Assembly (NCBI RefSeq): GCF_022802975.1
Contig: NZ_JAFEVZ010000002.1
Span: forward strand, 124,001-188,000
Reading direction: 5' to 3'
DNA length: 64,000 bases
From: Flavobacterium pectinovorum
Lineage (GTDB): Bacteria; Bacteroidota; Bacteroidia; Flavobacteriales; Flavobacteriaceae
A program made the translations under genes and the position numbers. Below the pieces are notes generated by a model. That model had not been told where the DNA came from and ran no database searches. It worked only from the letters and a program-made list of their open reading frames with translations. Positions 32,635-40,820 of this stretch are shown here, in pieces (positions within the stretch are counted from its first letter, which is position 1; each line of letters begins with the position of its first letter).

Positions 32635-33186
32635 TTATTTAATTTTCTTCAAAACTTCACGTGCGACAGCCTGATACGCAGCTGAATGATTCCCGTAATC
32701 CTTGTCGACAATTATTTTAAGTTCAGGATGAATCCAGTCGTAATATTTCCCCAAAAGATATAATGTTCTAATGGAATAGGCTTTTGTAGCAACTTTTACA
32801 TCATTTATCAGCCAGTCAAAACTCGCTTCTATACAATCCTGCAGGTTTTCTTCAGAAAGGTTAATGTTGTTTTCGCTTTTCCTGTAATGTGATTTTACAA
32901 GAAGTTGTGTCACTTTTGCAATGGGACGAAGTGAACTTTCATCTTTCAAAACCTTCAAATTTGAACAGAAAAAATCCAAATGAGGCTGCAGCCAGATTAA
33001 TTCTTCATAAGATACAAATTCTAAAATCCAGCAGGCTTTATGGTTGTTTTTGTCTTCGGGTGAAAAACATATAGAGATTAATTCATTAAACAAATAAGGA
33101 TGATCGAGGATTTCTTGCGAGCATTTTAAACGGTTTTCCCTGTGAGCGGTCACATAATCGAGTTTTTGTTGCAGTTCCGAAGACAT
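32635..33186 (-). CDS. HEAT-repeat-like protein of unknown function
   Basis: 183 residues, helical throughout (HRENRLKCSQEILDHPYLFNELISICFSPEDKNNHKACWILEFVSYEELIWLQPHLDFF), resembling the alpha-helical pairs of HEAT/ARM proteins. Homologues in flavobacterial genomes are, as far as I recall, sometimes labelled adenylosuccinate lyase, but the lyase signature (SSxMPxKxNxxxxE) is absent and the length is far too short, so that name should not be used. Its own promoter lies at 33212-33240, divergent from hpt. Confidence 0.7.
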   Translation of the reverse strand: MSSELQQKLDYVTAHRENRLKCSQEILDHPYLFNELISICFSPEDKNNHKACWILEFVSYEELIWLQPHLDFFCSNLKVLKDESSLRPIAKVTQLLVKSHYRKSENNINLSEENLQDCIEASFDWLINDVKVATKAYSIRTLYLLGKYYDWIHPELKIIVDKDYGNHSAAYQAVAREVLKKIK

Positions 33187-33211
33187 TTTTTTTGAATTTG
33201 ATTTAAAAATA

Positions 33212-33240
33212 CAAATTTAGTCCCAATTTTCGATTCTCAA
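33212..33240 (-). promoter_or_regulatory. Promoter of the HEAT-like gene
   Basis: Minus strand TTG (33240-33238), 18-base spacer, TAAATTTG (33219-33212). It overlaps the upstream side of the hpt promoter, so the two divergent promoters share DNA. Confidence 0.6.
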
Positions 33241-33252
33241 ATTCGAAATCTG

Positions 33253-33260
33253 TATCTTTG
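33253..33260 (+). promoter_or_regulatory. -7 element of hpt
   Basis: TATCTTTG, 23 bases before the hpt ATG. Its -33 region is inside the divergent promoter at 33212-33240. Confidence 0.55.
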
Positions 33261-33283
33261 CACATTGTTTTAAACTCAAAATA

Positions 33284-33814
33284 ATGATACAACTTCACGA
33301 TAAACAATTTGTTCCGTTTATTTCGGCTAAAGAAATTGATTTTGCTTTATCCAAAATAGTGGCACAGGTAGAAGATGATTTTGGAGATGATACTCCGATT
33401 TTTGTTGGTGTTTTGAATGGTGCATTTATGGTTGTTGCTGATTTTCTGAAAAAATATAAAAGTCCCTGCGAAGTTTCATTCATCAAAATGGCGTCGTATG
33501 AAGGAACAGAAAGTACCAATTCGGTTAAAGAATTAATCGGAATCAATCAGGATCTTTCGGGAAGAACTGTGGTCATAATTGAAGATATTATTGATACAGG
33601 AAACACAATCGAAGAATTAAAACAGAAGTTTAAGGAGCAAAATGTAAAGCATTTTAAAATTGCAACTTTGTTCTTTAAACCCGATGCTTATAAAAAAGAC
33701 ATCAAAATAGATTACATCGGAATCAGAATTCCAAACAAATTCATTGTAGGTTACGGTCTGGACTACGATGGTTTAGGGAGAAATTTACCCGAAATCTATA
33801 AGTTAGCAGAATAA
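33284..33814 (+). CDS. hpt: Hypoxanthine phosphoribosyltransferase
   Basis: 176 residues. The PRPP-binding motif VVIIEDIIDTGNTIEEL and the start FVGVLNGAFMVVADFL are those of HPRT. KFIVGYGLDYDGLGRNLPEIYKLA ends the protein as in other bacterial Hpt. It salvages hypoxanthine and guanine to IMP and GMP with PRPP in the cytoplasm. It is followed by adk, 73 bases later, in the same direction: a purine nucleotide pair. Confidence 0.95.
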   Translation: MIQLHDKQFVPFISAKEIDFALSKIVAQVEDDFGDDTPIFVGVLNGAFMVVADFLKKYKSPCEVSFIKMASYEGTESTNSVKELIGINQDLSGRTVVIIEDIIDTGNTIEELKQKFKEQNVKHFKIATLFFKPDAYKKDIKIDYIGIRIPNKFIVGYGLDYDGLGRNLPEIYKLAE

Positions 33815-33887
33815 TTTTAAACAAACACAACTATATATTCATTTTAAACTTCTTAAAAATAAAGGAGTCACAACAATTACATTCATT

Positions 33888-34460
33888 ATGATTAACATCG
33901 TTTTATTTGGAAAGCCGGGAGCAGGAAAAGGAACTCAGGCAGAATTTTTAAAAGAAAAATACAATTTAACACACCTTTCAACAGGAGATATTTTTCGTTT
34001 CAATTTAAAAAATGATACTGAACTAGGTAAAAAAGCAAGAGTTTTTATGGACAATGGAGAATTGGTTCCTTGCGAATTAACTACCGAAATGTTAATTGAT
34101 GAGGTAAAAAAACATCCTGATACTGCCGGATTTTTATTTGATGGATATCCAAGAACAATCAATCAGGCTGAGGCTTTAGATAAATTTTTACCAACAATTG
34201 GTTCAAAAGTTACGGCTACAATCGCTTTAGAAGCTGATGATGAAATTTTGGTAGCACGTTTGCTTGAAAGAGGAAAAACAAGCGGAAGAGTTGACGATCA
34301 GGACGAAGATAAAATTCGCGTGAGATATCAGGAATACAACGAAAAAACAGCTCCGCTAATTGGATATTATAAAGAGCAAAATAAATTTCATGCCGTAAAC
34401 GGTATCGGAACAATTGAAGAAATTACAGAAAGATTAACATCAGTTATAGATAATTTGTAG
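33888..34460 (+). CDS. adk: Adenylate kinase
   Basis: 190 residues, the short form without the zinc-binding LID insertion. P-loop GKPGAGKGTQAE at residues 7-18, LSTGDIFR, the NMP-binding region and FLFDGYPRTINQAEALD; the LID is short (GKTSGRVDDQDEDKIRVRYQEY). It equilibrates ATP, AMP and ADP. It follows hpt, a common arrangement in flavobacteria. Confidence 0.96.
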   Translation: MINIVLFGKPGAGKGTQAEFLKEKYNLTHLSTGDIFRFNLKNDTELGKKARVFMDNGELVPCELTTEMLIDEVKKHPDTAGFLFDGYPRTINQAEALDKFLPTIGSKVTATIALEADDEILVARLLERGKTSGRVDDQDEDKIRVRYQEYNEKTAPLIGYYKEQNKFHAVNGIGTIEEITERLTSVIDNL

Positions 34461-34506
34461 TTTTTGAAAGTTGGTTTTTTTTGTTTAATACTATAATTTT
34501 TTAATT

Positions 34507-34746
34507 ATGAATTTAACTGTAAAAATAGGATTTGATGAAATAGTACAATTGGTTAAACAGTTGCCTGCAAGTAAAATAAAACAATTGCAGGATTCAGTTA
34601 ATCAGGAATTTATTTCTAAAAAAGCAAAGGAAGAGATTTCATCATTTCAAGATTTTCTTTTACAAGCTCCTGTTATGAATGATGAGCAGTTGAAGGAATT
34701 TGAAGAAAACAGAAAGAAATTTAAACAATGGAGAACGAAGAAATAA
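34507..34746 (+). CDS. Antitoxin-like small protein of the second PIN pair
   Basis: 79 residues: MNLTVKIGFDEIVQLVKQLPASKIKQLQDSVNQEF, then a charged C-terminal helix (NDEQLKEFEENRKKFKQWRTKK). The gene overlaps the PIN-toxin gene by 19 bases, typical of toxin-antitoxin pairs. No known DNA-binding fold recognised; antitoxin role is inferred from position. Confidence 0.75.
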   Translation: MNLTVKIGFDEIVQLVKQLPASKIKQLQDSVNQEFISKKAKEEISSFQDFLLQAPVMNDEQLKEFEENRKKFKQWRTKK

Positions 34747-35126
34747 TTTGTTTAGATACTTCTGTTTTAATTGATTTTTTTAGAAAGAAAGATAAAACAA
34801 AATCTTTCTTTTATGAATTGACAAAATCTTACTCATTGTTTGCAGTTTCAATTATTACTGAATATGAAATTATAATAGGAAGTAATACTGAGACGGATGT
34901 ATTCTGGAATGATTTTTTTGAAAAGATAACAGTCTTGTCTTTTGATAAAGAATCTAGTTTAAATGCAGTTAAAATTTTTAAACAATTAAAAAAAGACAGC
35001 AAACTAATTGAAATTCCGGATATTCTTATTGCTGCAACAGCTCAGGCAAATCAATTAAAATTAGCAACACTTAATAAAAAACATTTCGAAAGAATTGGTG
35101 GTTTGGAAATAATCATTAAAAACTAA
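34728..35126 (+). CDS. PIN-domain (VapC-like) toxin
   Basis: 132 residues. IICLDTSVLIDFFRKK with the first Asp, ITEYEI with the Glu, IPDILIAATAQANQLKLATLNKKHFERI with the last Asp-containing helix. Complete VapC-like PIN domain, predicted ribonuclease. It ends 15 bases before the CorC/HlyC-type gene. Confidence 0.88.
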   Translation: MENEEIICLDTSVLIDFFRKKDKTKSFFYELTKSYSLFAVSIITEYEIIIGSNTETDVFWNDFFEKITVLSFDKESSLNAVKIFKQLKKDSKLIEIPDILIAATAQANQLKLATLNKKHFERIGGLEIIIKN

Positions 35127-35141
35127 AATCAAAATTATAAA

Positions 35142-36416
35142 TTGGAAATACTAATAATATTTTTTCTAATACTATTAAACGGAGTTTTCTCGATGTCAGA
35201 AATTGCATTGATTTCGGCTAGAAAAAACAGACTTGAAACTGCTGCAAAAAAAGGAAATAAAAGCGCTAAAACAGCACTCGACTTAGCTAATTCTCCAAAC
35301 AAATTTTTATCAACGGTACAAATCGGAATCACCTTAATCGGAATTTTGACGGGTATATATTCGGGGGATAAAATCACAATGGATGTTGAAATTTTTGTGA
35401 GCGGATTTGCCGTTTTAAAACCTTATGCACATTCTGTTGCTGTTGGAATTGTGGTGGTCGTTTTAACTTTCTTTTCATTAGTTTTAGGTGAGTTATTGCC
35501 AAAACGAATTGGATTGAATTATCCCGAAGCTATTGCCAAAATGGTAGCGATGCCAATGAAAGTGATTTCGATTATCACGGCGCCATTTATCTGGCTGCTT
35601 ACATCATCAACCGATTTTTTATTGAATATCCTTCAAATAAAACCAACTGCTGACGGAAAAGTTACCGAAGAAGAAATTAAAGCCATCATCAAAGAAGGAA
35701 CCGAAGTAGGTGAAGTTCAGGAAATTGAGCAGGATATTGTGGAGCGTGTTTTTCATATTGGAGACAGGAAAGTAAGCTCTCTTATGACGCACCGAAAATC
35801 AGTAGACATGCTGCCGCTGCATACTGATAAAGCCAAAATTAAAGAACTGGTAGTTCAGGATTTACATGCGGTTTATCCGGTTTACAATGATAATTATGAT
35901 GATATTGTTGGGGTTGTAACTTTAAAAAATATTTTTGCCAATATAGAAAAAGATAATTTTGATCTGGCTTTGATAATGACCGATGCACCCTATTTAATGG
36001 AACAGACGACTGCTTACAAGGCGTTGGAAAATTTCAAAAAAACCGGAGTTCATTATGCGTTAGTTTCAGACGAATATGGCGTTTTTCAGGGACTGATTAC
36101 CCTGAACGATATCCTTGAAGCTTTGGTCGGTGATGCATCTGAGTTTTATAAAGATGAATTCAAGCTTGTAGAAAGAGAAGACGGGTCCTGGCTGGTTGAC
36201 GGACATTATTCCTTACACGATTTCTTGACGTATTTCGAATTAGATGAACTCACAAACGATTACGAAGTAAACACGGTAAGCGGTATGATCATGACGGAGC
36301 TTTCACATATTCCAAAAGAAGGTGAAAAATTAATTTGGCAAAAATTCGTCTTAGAAGTTGTGGATATGGACGGTGTTAAGATTGATAAAGTGTTGGTAAA
36401 AGCTTTAAAAGAGTAG
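35142..36416 (+). CDS. Hemolysin-family (CNNM/CorC) membrane protein
   Basis: 424 residues. Four-segment CNNM domain (MEILIIFFLILLNGVFSMSEIALISARKNRLE; VQIGITLIGILTGIYSGD; VVVVLTFFSLVLGELLPKRIGLNYPE; ITAPFIWLLTSSTDFLLNIL), then two CBS domains (VFHIGDRKVSSLMTHRKSVDMLPL, and the second up to GLITLNDILEALVG) and a CorC_HlyC domain (LVEREDGSWLVDGHYSLHDF). Such proteins are thought to handle Mg2+ or other divalent cations. The TTG at 35142 is the start that keeps the first membrane helix; the next ATG is 17 codons in and would cut it. Confidence 0.9.
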   Translation: MEILIIFFLILLNGVFSMSEIALISARKNRLETAAKKGNKSAKTALDLANSPNKFLSTVQIGITLIGILTGIYSGDKITMDVEIFVSGFAVLKPYAHSVAVGIVVVVLTFFSLVLGELLPKRIGLNYPEAIAKMVAMPMKVISIITAPFIWLLTSSTDFLLNILQIKPTADGKVTEEEIKAIIKEGTEVGEVQEIEQDIVERVFHIGDRKVSSLMTHRKSVDMLPLHTDKAKIKELVVQDLHAVYPVYNDNYDDIVGVVTLKNIFANIEKDNFDLALIMTDAPYLMEQTTAYKALENFKKTGVHYALVSDEYGVFQGLITLNDILEALVGDASEFYKDEFKLVEREDGSWLVDGHYSLHDFLTYFELDELTNDYEVNTVSGMIMTELSHIPKEGEKLIWQKFVLEVVDMDGVKIDKVLVKALKE

Positions 36417-36426
36417 AGAGAATTTT

Positions 36427-36480
36427 GTTTCAAGTTTAAAATGATTCAAGTTTAAGGTTAGCGTACTGCATACTTGAAAC
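36427..36480. repeat. TTTCAAGTTT-type inverted repeat upstream of obg
   Basis: GTTTCAAGT (36427-36435) pairs with ACTTGAAAC (36472-36480), with further AAGTTTAAGG/CTTGGAACATG words around it. The same kind of sequence occurs at 11913-11970 and contains the ATG at 36488, which argues that this ATG is not the obg start. Confidence 0.6.
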
Positions 36481-36520
36481 TTGGAACATGAAGCGTGAAA
36501 CTACAGATAAACAAGAAAAA

Positions 36521-37522
36521 ATGACAGAAGGAAATTTTGTAGATTACGTTAAGATATACGTTTCTTCAGGAAAAGGAGGAAAAGGTTCTACGCATTTGCA
36601 TAGGGAGAAATTTATTGAAAAAGGAGGCCCGGACGGAGGTGACGGTGGCCGTGGTGGACATGTGTATTTAGTAGGAAATAAAGGTTTGTGGACGTTATTT
36701 CATTTAAAGTTTGCACGTCACATTAAAGCGGGTCACGGAGGAGACGGAGGAGGAGATCGTAGTACCGGAGCTGATGGAGACGATAAATTTATCGAAGTAC
36801 CTTTAGGAACTGTTGTAAAAGACAAAGAAACAGGTGAAACCTTATTTGAAATTACTGAAGACGGTGAAAAAAGAATTCTCTCAAAAGGAGGAAAAGGAGG
36901 TTTAGGAAACTGGCACTTTAGAAGTTCAACAAATCAAACACCACGTTATGCACAGCCAGGTTTACCGGGTGTAGAAATGGATGTTATTCTGGAGCTTAAA
37001 GTTTTGGCAGATGTTGGATTGGTAGGTTTTCCTAATGCCGGAAAATCAACTTTGCTTTCTGTATTGACGTCGGCAAAACCTAAAATAGCCGATTATCCTT
37101 TTACGACTTTAAAACCAAATCTTGGGATTGTCGCTTACAGAGATTTTCAGTCTTTTGTGATTGCCGATATTCCCGGAATTATTGAAGGTGCTGCCGAAGG
37201 AAAAGGTCTTGGACATTATTTCCTGCGTCATATTGAACGTAACTCAACTTTATTGTTTTTAGTTCCGGTTGATACGCCGGATATTAGAGCAGAATATGAT
37301 ATTCTGGTTAACGAATTGACCAAATACAATCCTGAAATGCTGGATAAAGAACGTCTTTTGGTAATCTCAAAATGTGATATGCTGGATGATGAACTTAAAG
37401 TCGAATTGAAAGCCGAATTAGACGTAACTTTCAAGGATGTTCCTTATATGTTTATTTCATCTGTTGCACAGCAAGGTCTGACCGACTTAAAAGATAAACT
37501 TTGGAAAATGCTTAACGAATAA
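36521..37522 (+). CDS. obgE: Obg-family GTPase
   Basis: 333 residues from ATG 36521. The in-frame ATG at 36488 would add 11 residues, but lies in a repeat-like spacer and the family begins with a sequence like [21 protein letters not shown]-terminal glycine-rich Obg domain ([33 protein letters not shown]), then the G domain: P-loop GFPNAGKST, switch [22 protein letters not shown] and SSVAQQG. It binds the large ribosomal subunit and acts in ribosome assembly and stress response. Confidence 0.96.
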   Translation: MTEGNFVDYVKIYVSSGKGGKGSTHLHREKFIEKGGPDGGDGGRGGHVYLVGNKGLWTLFHLKFARHIKAGHGGDGGGDRSTGADGDDKFIEVPLGTVVKDKETGETLFEITEDGEKRILSKGGKGGLGNWHFRSSTNQTPRYAQPGLPGVEMDVILELKVLADVGLVGFPNAGKSTLLSVLTSAKPKIADYPFTTLKPNLGIVAYRDFQSFVIADIPGIIEGAAEGKGLGHYFLRHIERNSTLLFLVPVDTPDIRAEYDILVNELTKYNPEMLDKERLLVISKCDMLDDELKVELKAELDVTFKDVPYMFISSVAQQGLTDLKDKLWKMLNE

Positions 37523-37540
37523 AAAAAAAGCTAATTTTTT

Positions 37541-37577
37541 AAAAGGTGTTCTGTTTTCAGAACACCTTTTTTGTTTT
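37541..37577 (+). terminator. Terminator of obg
   Basis: Perfect stem AAAAGGTGTTCTG (37541-37553)/CAGAACACCTTTT (37558-37570) with a TTTT loop, T-rich tail. Confidence 0.9.
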
Positions 37578-37696
37578 TAAGAATGTTAAATTCGTAAAAA
37601 AATAATAAAAAATGGCTTTCAAATTTAATTTTCAATGTGAATTAAGTGTTATGATTGTGAAAATGAGTTATATTCGCATGACTTAAACAAAATAAC

Positions 37697-39841
37697 ATGA
37701 AAAAAATAATTTTATTCTTGACGATGTGTCTTATGGCTTTTCCCGTAAGAGCTGATGAAGGAATGTGGTTCTTAATGTTTATTGAAAGACTGAACCATAG
37801 AGACATGCAGAAAATGGGCTTGCAATTGACAGCCGAAGAAATTTACAGTATTAATCATCACAGTTTAAAAGATGCTATTGTACAGTTTAACGGAGGGTGT
37901 ACAGCAGAAATCGTTTCTAAAAGTGGTTTGGTTTTAACCAATCATCACTGTGGGTACGATGCTATTGCAGAACTTTCAACTGCTGAGCAAAACTATTTGA
38001 AAGATGGTTTTTGGGCAAAAGAAAAAAGTGCCGAGATGAAGCCAAAATCGTTATACGTTCGTTTCTTTGTACGTATGGACGATGTTTCAAAAAGAATTTT
38101 GTCAAAAGTAAATAATACAATGACAGAAACGGAAAGAAACAAAATCATTCAGCAGGAAATTGCTTTGATTGAAAAAGAAAACAACGAAGGCGGAAAATAT
38201 ACGGTTTCTGTTCGTCCTTTCTTTCAAGGAAATGAATATTATTATTTTGTTTATCAGGATTATACTGATGTTCGTTTAGTTGGAACACCTCCGGAGAGTG
38301 TTGGTAAATTTGGTGGAGACACAGACAACTGGGAGTGGCCTCGTCAAACAGGAGATTTTTCAATGTTCAGAGTATATGCTGATAAAGACGGAAATCCTGC
38401 AGAATATTCTAAAAACAATGTGCCATTACAGCCAAAACATTATTTACCTGTAAGTATTAAAGGAGTAAAAGAAAATGATTTTGCCATGATTTTAGGGTAT
38501 CCGGGAAGAACAAACCGCTGGATGCCGGCTGGCGGAATTGAGCAAAATATTAAATATGCTTATCCTGCATGGGTTGAAGGTGCCAAAACCGGAATGGATC
38601 AAATGAAAAAGTATATGGATCAGGATGCTACTGTTCGTTTGCAGTATGCTTCAAAATATGCTTCGACTGCCAATTACTGGAAAAACCGTCAGGGTATGAT
38701 TGATGCCTTAACAAAAGCGGGAACAGTAGATGTAAAAGCGGCTCAGGAAGATAAATTCTACGAATGGGCAAGTAAACCGGCAAACAAAGAAAAGTACGAA
38801 AATGTAATTCCTACAATTAATGATTATTACAGAGAAACGAATTTAAAAGCGACTCACGATAATTATTTGATCCAGCTTTTACGTACTTCAGCTCTTGCAA
38901 CAGGACCTGCCAATTTAGGAAATGCATTAATTGCATACTCTAAAGAAAATGACGCTAAAAAAGCAGAAATGCTGCCTAAAATCAACGCAATGGTTGAAGA
39001 TATTTACAGCGAATTTTATGCTCCATTAGAAAAAGATGTATTAACGGCACAATTAAATTTGTACGCTTCAAAAGCTGCTGAATATGGTTTAGCTCCACAA
39101 ATTGCTAAAATGAAAGCGGCTAACAACGGTGACTTTACTGCTGATATTGCAAAAGCAACTGAAACCAGTTTTTTTGCATCTAAAGAAAAAATTCTAGAAT
39201 ACTTAGCAAGTCCAAAACCGGCTGCGCTTCCACTAGATCCTTTGTATATTATTTCTACCGATTTGTTGACAAAATACCGTGCTAAATCACCAGATCAGGC
39301 AAAAGCTGATGATGGATTTGCAACTGCTTACCGTGTATTAGTTGAAGGTTTAAGAGAATCAAAATTAAACGCAGTGAAATATCCGGATGCAAACTCTACT
39401 TTAAGATTGTCTTACGGAAAAGTTCGTGCTTTGCCTGCAGATCCTCGCAACGATGCTAAAATCAACAATTATACTACCATGGAAAGTATGGTAAAAAAGT
39501 ATAAAGCAGGAGATCAGGAATTTGATTTACCGTCAAGATTGTTAGAATTAAACAAAGCAAAAGATTACGGTCAATATGCTGATAAAGCAGGATATATGCC
39601 GGTAAATTTCTTAACTGATAATGATATTACAGGAGGAAACTCAGGTTCACCGGTTCTTAACGGAAAAGGAGAATTAATCGGAATCGCTTTTGACGGAAAC
39701 ATCGAAGCTATGGCCGGGGACGTAATTTTCGACTCTAAATTGCAAAGAACCATCAACGTAGATATTCGTTATGTACTTTGGATTATTGACAAATACGCTG
39801 GAGCTAAAAATATTATTGATGAATTGACGATTGCAAAATAA
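37697..39841 (+). CDS. S46-family dipeptidyl-peptidase (DPP7-type)
   Basis: 714 residues. Signal peptide MKKIILFLTMCLMAFPVRAD. Chymotrypsin-fold catalytic residues: His in TNHHCGYDAI (residues 83-84), Ser649 in ITGGNSGSPVLNG. At the position 18 residues after the catalytic Ser, which decides substrate preference in this family (Arg in DPP11, Gly in DPP7), this protein has Gly (AFDGNIEAM), so it should prefer hydrophobic rather than acidic residues. It is periplasmic or surface-bound and releases dipeptides, feeding peptide uptake. Assignment by remembered family knowledge. Confidence 0.92.
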   Translation: MKKIILFLTMCLMAFPVRADEGMWFLMFIERLNHRDMQKMGLQLTAEEIYSINHHSLKDAIVQFNGGCTAEIVSKSGLVLTNHHCGYDAIAELSTAEQNYLKDGFWAKEKSAEMKPKSLYVRFFVRMDDVSKRILSKVNNTMTETERNKIIQQEIALIEKENNEGGKYTVSVRPFFQGNEYYYFVYQDYTDVRLVGTPPESVGKFGGDTDNWEWPRQTGDFSMFRVYADKDGNPAEYSKNNVPLQPKHYLPVSIKGVKENDFAMILGYPGRTNRWMPAGGIEQNIKYAYPAWVEGAKTGMDQMKKYMDQDATVRLQYASKYASTANYWKNRQGMIDALTKAGTVDVKAAQEDKFYEWASKPANKEKYENVIPTINDYYRETNLKATHDNYLIQLLRTSALATGPANLGNALIAYSKENDAKKAEMLPKINAMVEDIYSEFYAPLEKDVLTAQLNLYASKAAEYGLAPQIAKMKAANNGDFTADIAKATETSFFASKEKILEYLASPKPAALPLDPLYIISTDLLTKYRAKSPDQAKADDGFATAYRVLVEGLRESKLNAVKYPDANSTLRLSYGKVRALPADPRNDAKINNYTTMESMVKKYKAGDQEFDLPSRLLELNKAKDYGQYADKAGYMPVNFLTDNDITGGNSGSPVLNGKGELIGIAFDGNIEAMAGDVIFDSKLQRTINVDIRYVLWIIDKYAGAKNIIDELTIAK

Positions 39842-39861
39842 TCTCAATTTATTATAAAACG

Positions 39862-39897
39862 AAACCCGATAGATTTTAAATCTGTCGGGTTTTTTGT
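39862..39897. terminator. Bidirectional terminator
   Basis: AAACCCGATAGATTT (39862-39876) with AAATCTGTCGGGTTT (39878-39892; one G-U pair) then TTTTTGTT; serves the convergent S46 peptidase and PIN genes. Confidence 0.82.
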
Positions 39898-39911
39898 TAA
39901 TTTTACTTTGA

Positions 39912-40457
39912 TTAAATTTGATTAGTGATGATATCAATCTTTGATTCTAATTTTTGAAAGTCTTTATCATTTGTTACAACTTTATAATTGTTGTTTCGAA
40001 TTAGTTCTGCCAAATAGGCATCATTAAAGTCGACAGTATCAAAATCTTTTAAAATGTTTTCTTTATTAATACCATTAAAATAATCTGAAATTAAATGGAT
40101 GTTTGGAAGTTCTAAAATTGATTTTAGTAATTCTTTTACGTTTTGGACACTTTTTTTATATTCTTCTGTAGCTCCAAAATCCTTTTTAAAATCTTTGACT
40201 TCACTGAACTTGTTTTTACTTTTCCATTGCTTAAAGTCTATTCTTAATAGAACATTTGCAAATTCAGATAAAATCATTGAAGAAATATAAATCGGGATTT
40301 CTCGCTGTAAAGTTTCCTTAAATAATTTTGAATATTCTTTTTGATCTTTTGGTTTGAAATTAGCAAGATTTCCAAATAATAATAACCAAACATTTGTGTC
40401 AAAAAAAAATTGGTCAGTATAGCCAATTTTGTAAGTTTCTATATTAATCGTTGCCAT
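39912..40457 (-). CDS. PIN-domain protein, third gene of an ATPase-STAS-PIN operon
   Basis: 181 residues. FFFDTNVWLLLFG has the first acidic residue (D20), LSEFANVLLR the second (E65), TVDFNDAYLAELIR (about D146) and VVTNDKDFQKL (D164, D166) the last; an intact PIN nuclease site. It is longer than VapC toxins by about 45 residues, with an extra charged helix (FKQWKSKNKFSEVKDFKKDF). Its start overlaps the STAS-like gene by 14 bases. Predicted RNase or DNase effector of the operon; target unknown. Confidence 0.85.
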   Translation of the reverse strand: MATINIETYKIGYTDQFFFDTNVWLLLFGNLANFKPKDQKEYSKLFKETLQREIPIYISSMILSEFANVLLRIDFKQWKSKNKFSEVKDFKKDFGATEEYKKSVQNVKELLKSILELPNIHLISDYFNGINKENILKDFDTVDFNDAYLAELIRNNNYKVVTNDKDFQKLESKIDIITNQI

Positions 40458-40803
40458 TTATAGCATCATTAGAGTTTTTTTCAAAACTTTCTTTGTTTGC
40501 AAAATATTCTTTGGCTCTTTCTGTTACTTTTTTAAACAGAATTTTATCCTCATCAGCAACATTAATTAATTTCAGATATGGAGATATTTCTTCACTTTTA
40601 TATTTACTGTATAGTTGACCTATGGCAGCGTTTAAAAAAGCAGTAGTTAAAACGATAATCTCAGAAAAATCTAGTTTAGTTTTTTTATGTTCCTCAAGGT
40701 TTTTGTCTAAAAGATTAAAAACTAAATTTCCATCATCAGTTGTAACAGCAAAGTTTCCACCGATAACTTCGTTAATTTTTATATTTCCCATTGTAATTAC
40801 CAT
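40444..40803 (-). CDS. STAS-like DUF4325 protein
   Basis: 119 residues from ATG 40803 (an in-frame TTG at 40818 and an ATG at 40791 are alternatives). TTKLDFSEIIVLTTAF-type wording (TKLDFSEIIVLTTAFLNAAIGQLYSKY) is the DUF4325 signature, a STAS-like fold found beside ATPases. The short acidic/serine-rich tail (KNSNDAINGND) ends in the overlap with the PIN gene. In known partner-switch systems a STAS protein is controlled by a GHKL kinase; the phosphorylatable Ser cannot be assigned here. Confidence 0.82.
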   Translation of the reverse strand: MVITMGNIKINEVIGGNFAVTTDDGNLVFNLLDKNLEEHKKTKLDFSEIIVLTTAFLNAAIGQLYSKYKSEEISPYLKLINVADEDKILFKKVTERAKEYFANKESFEKNSNDAINGND

Positions 40804-40820
40804 AAATAAAGTTTGCAAAG

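Noticed and set aside
32635..33186. Adenylosuccinate lyase
   Set aside because: The lyase signature and fold length are missing; the protein is a short helical repeat-like protein.
36488..36520. Upstream in-frame ATG for obg
   Set aside because: It lies inside a TTTCAAG/CTTGAAAC inverted-repeat spacer like that at 11913-11970; the Obg domain begins shortly after the ATG at 36521.
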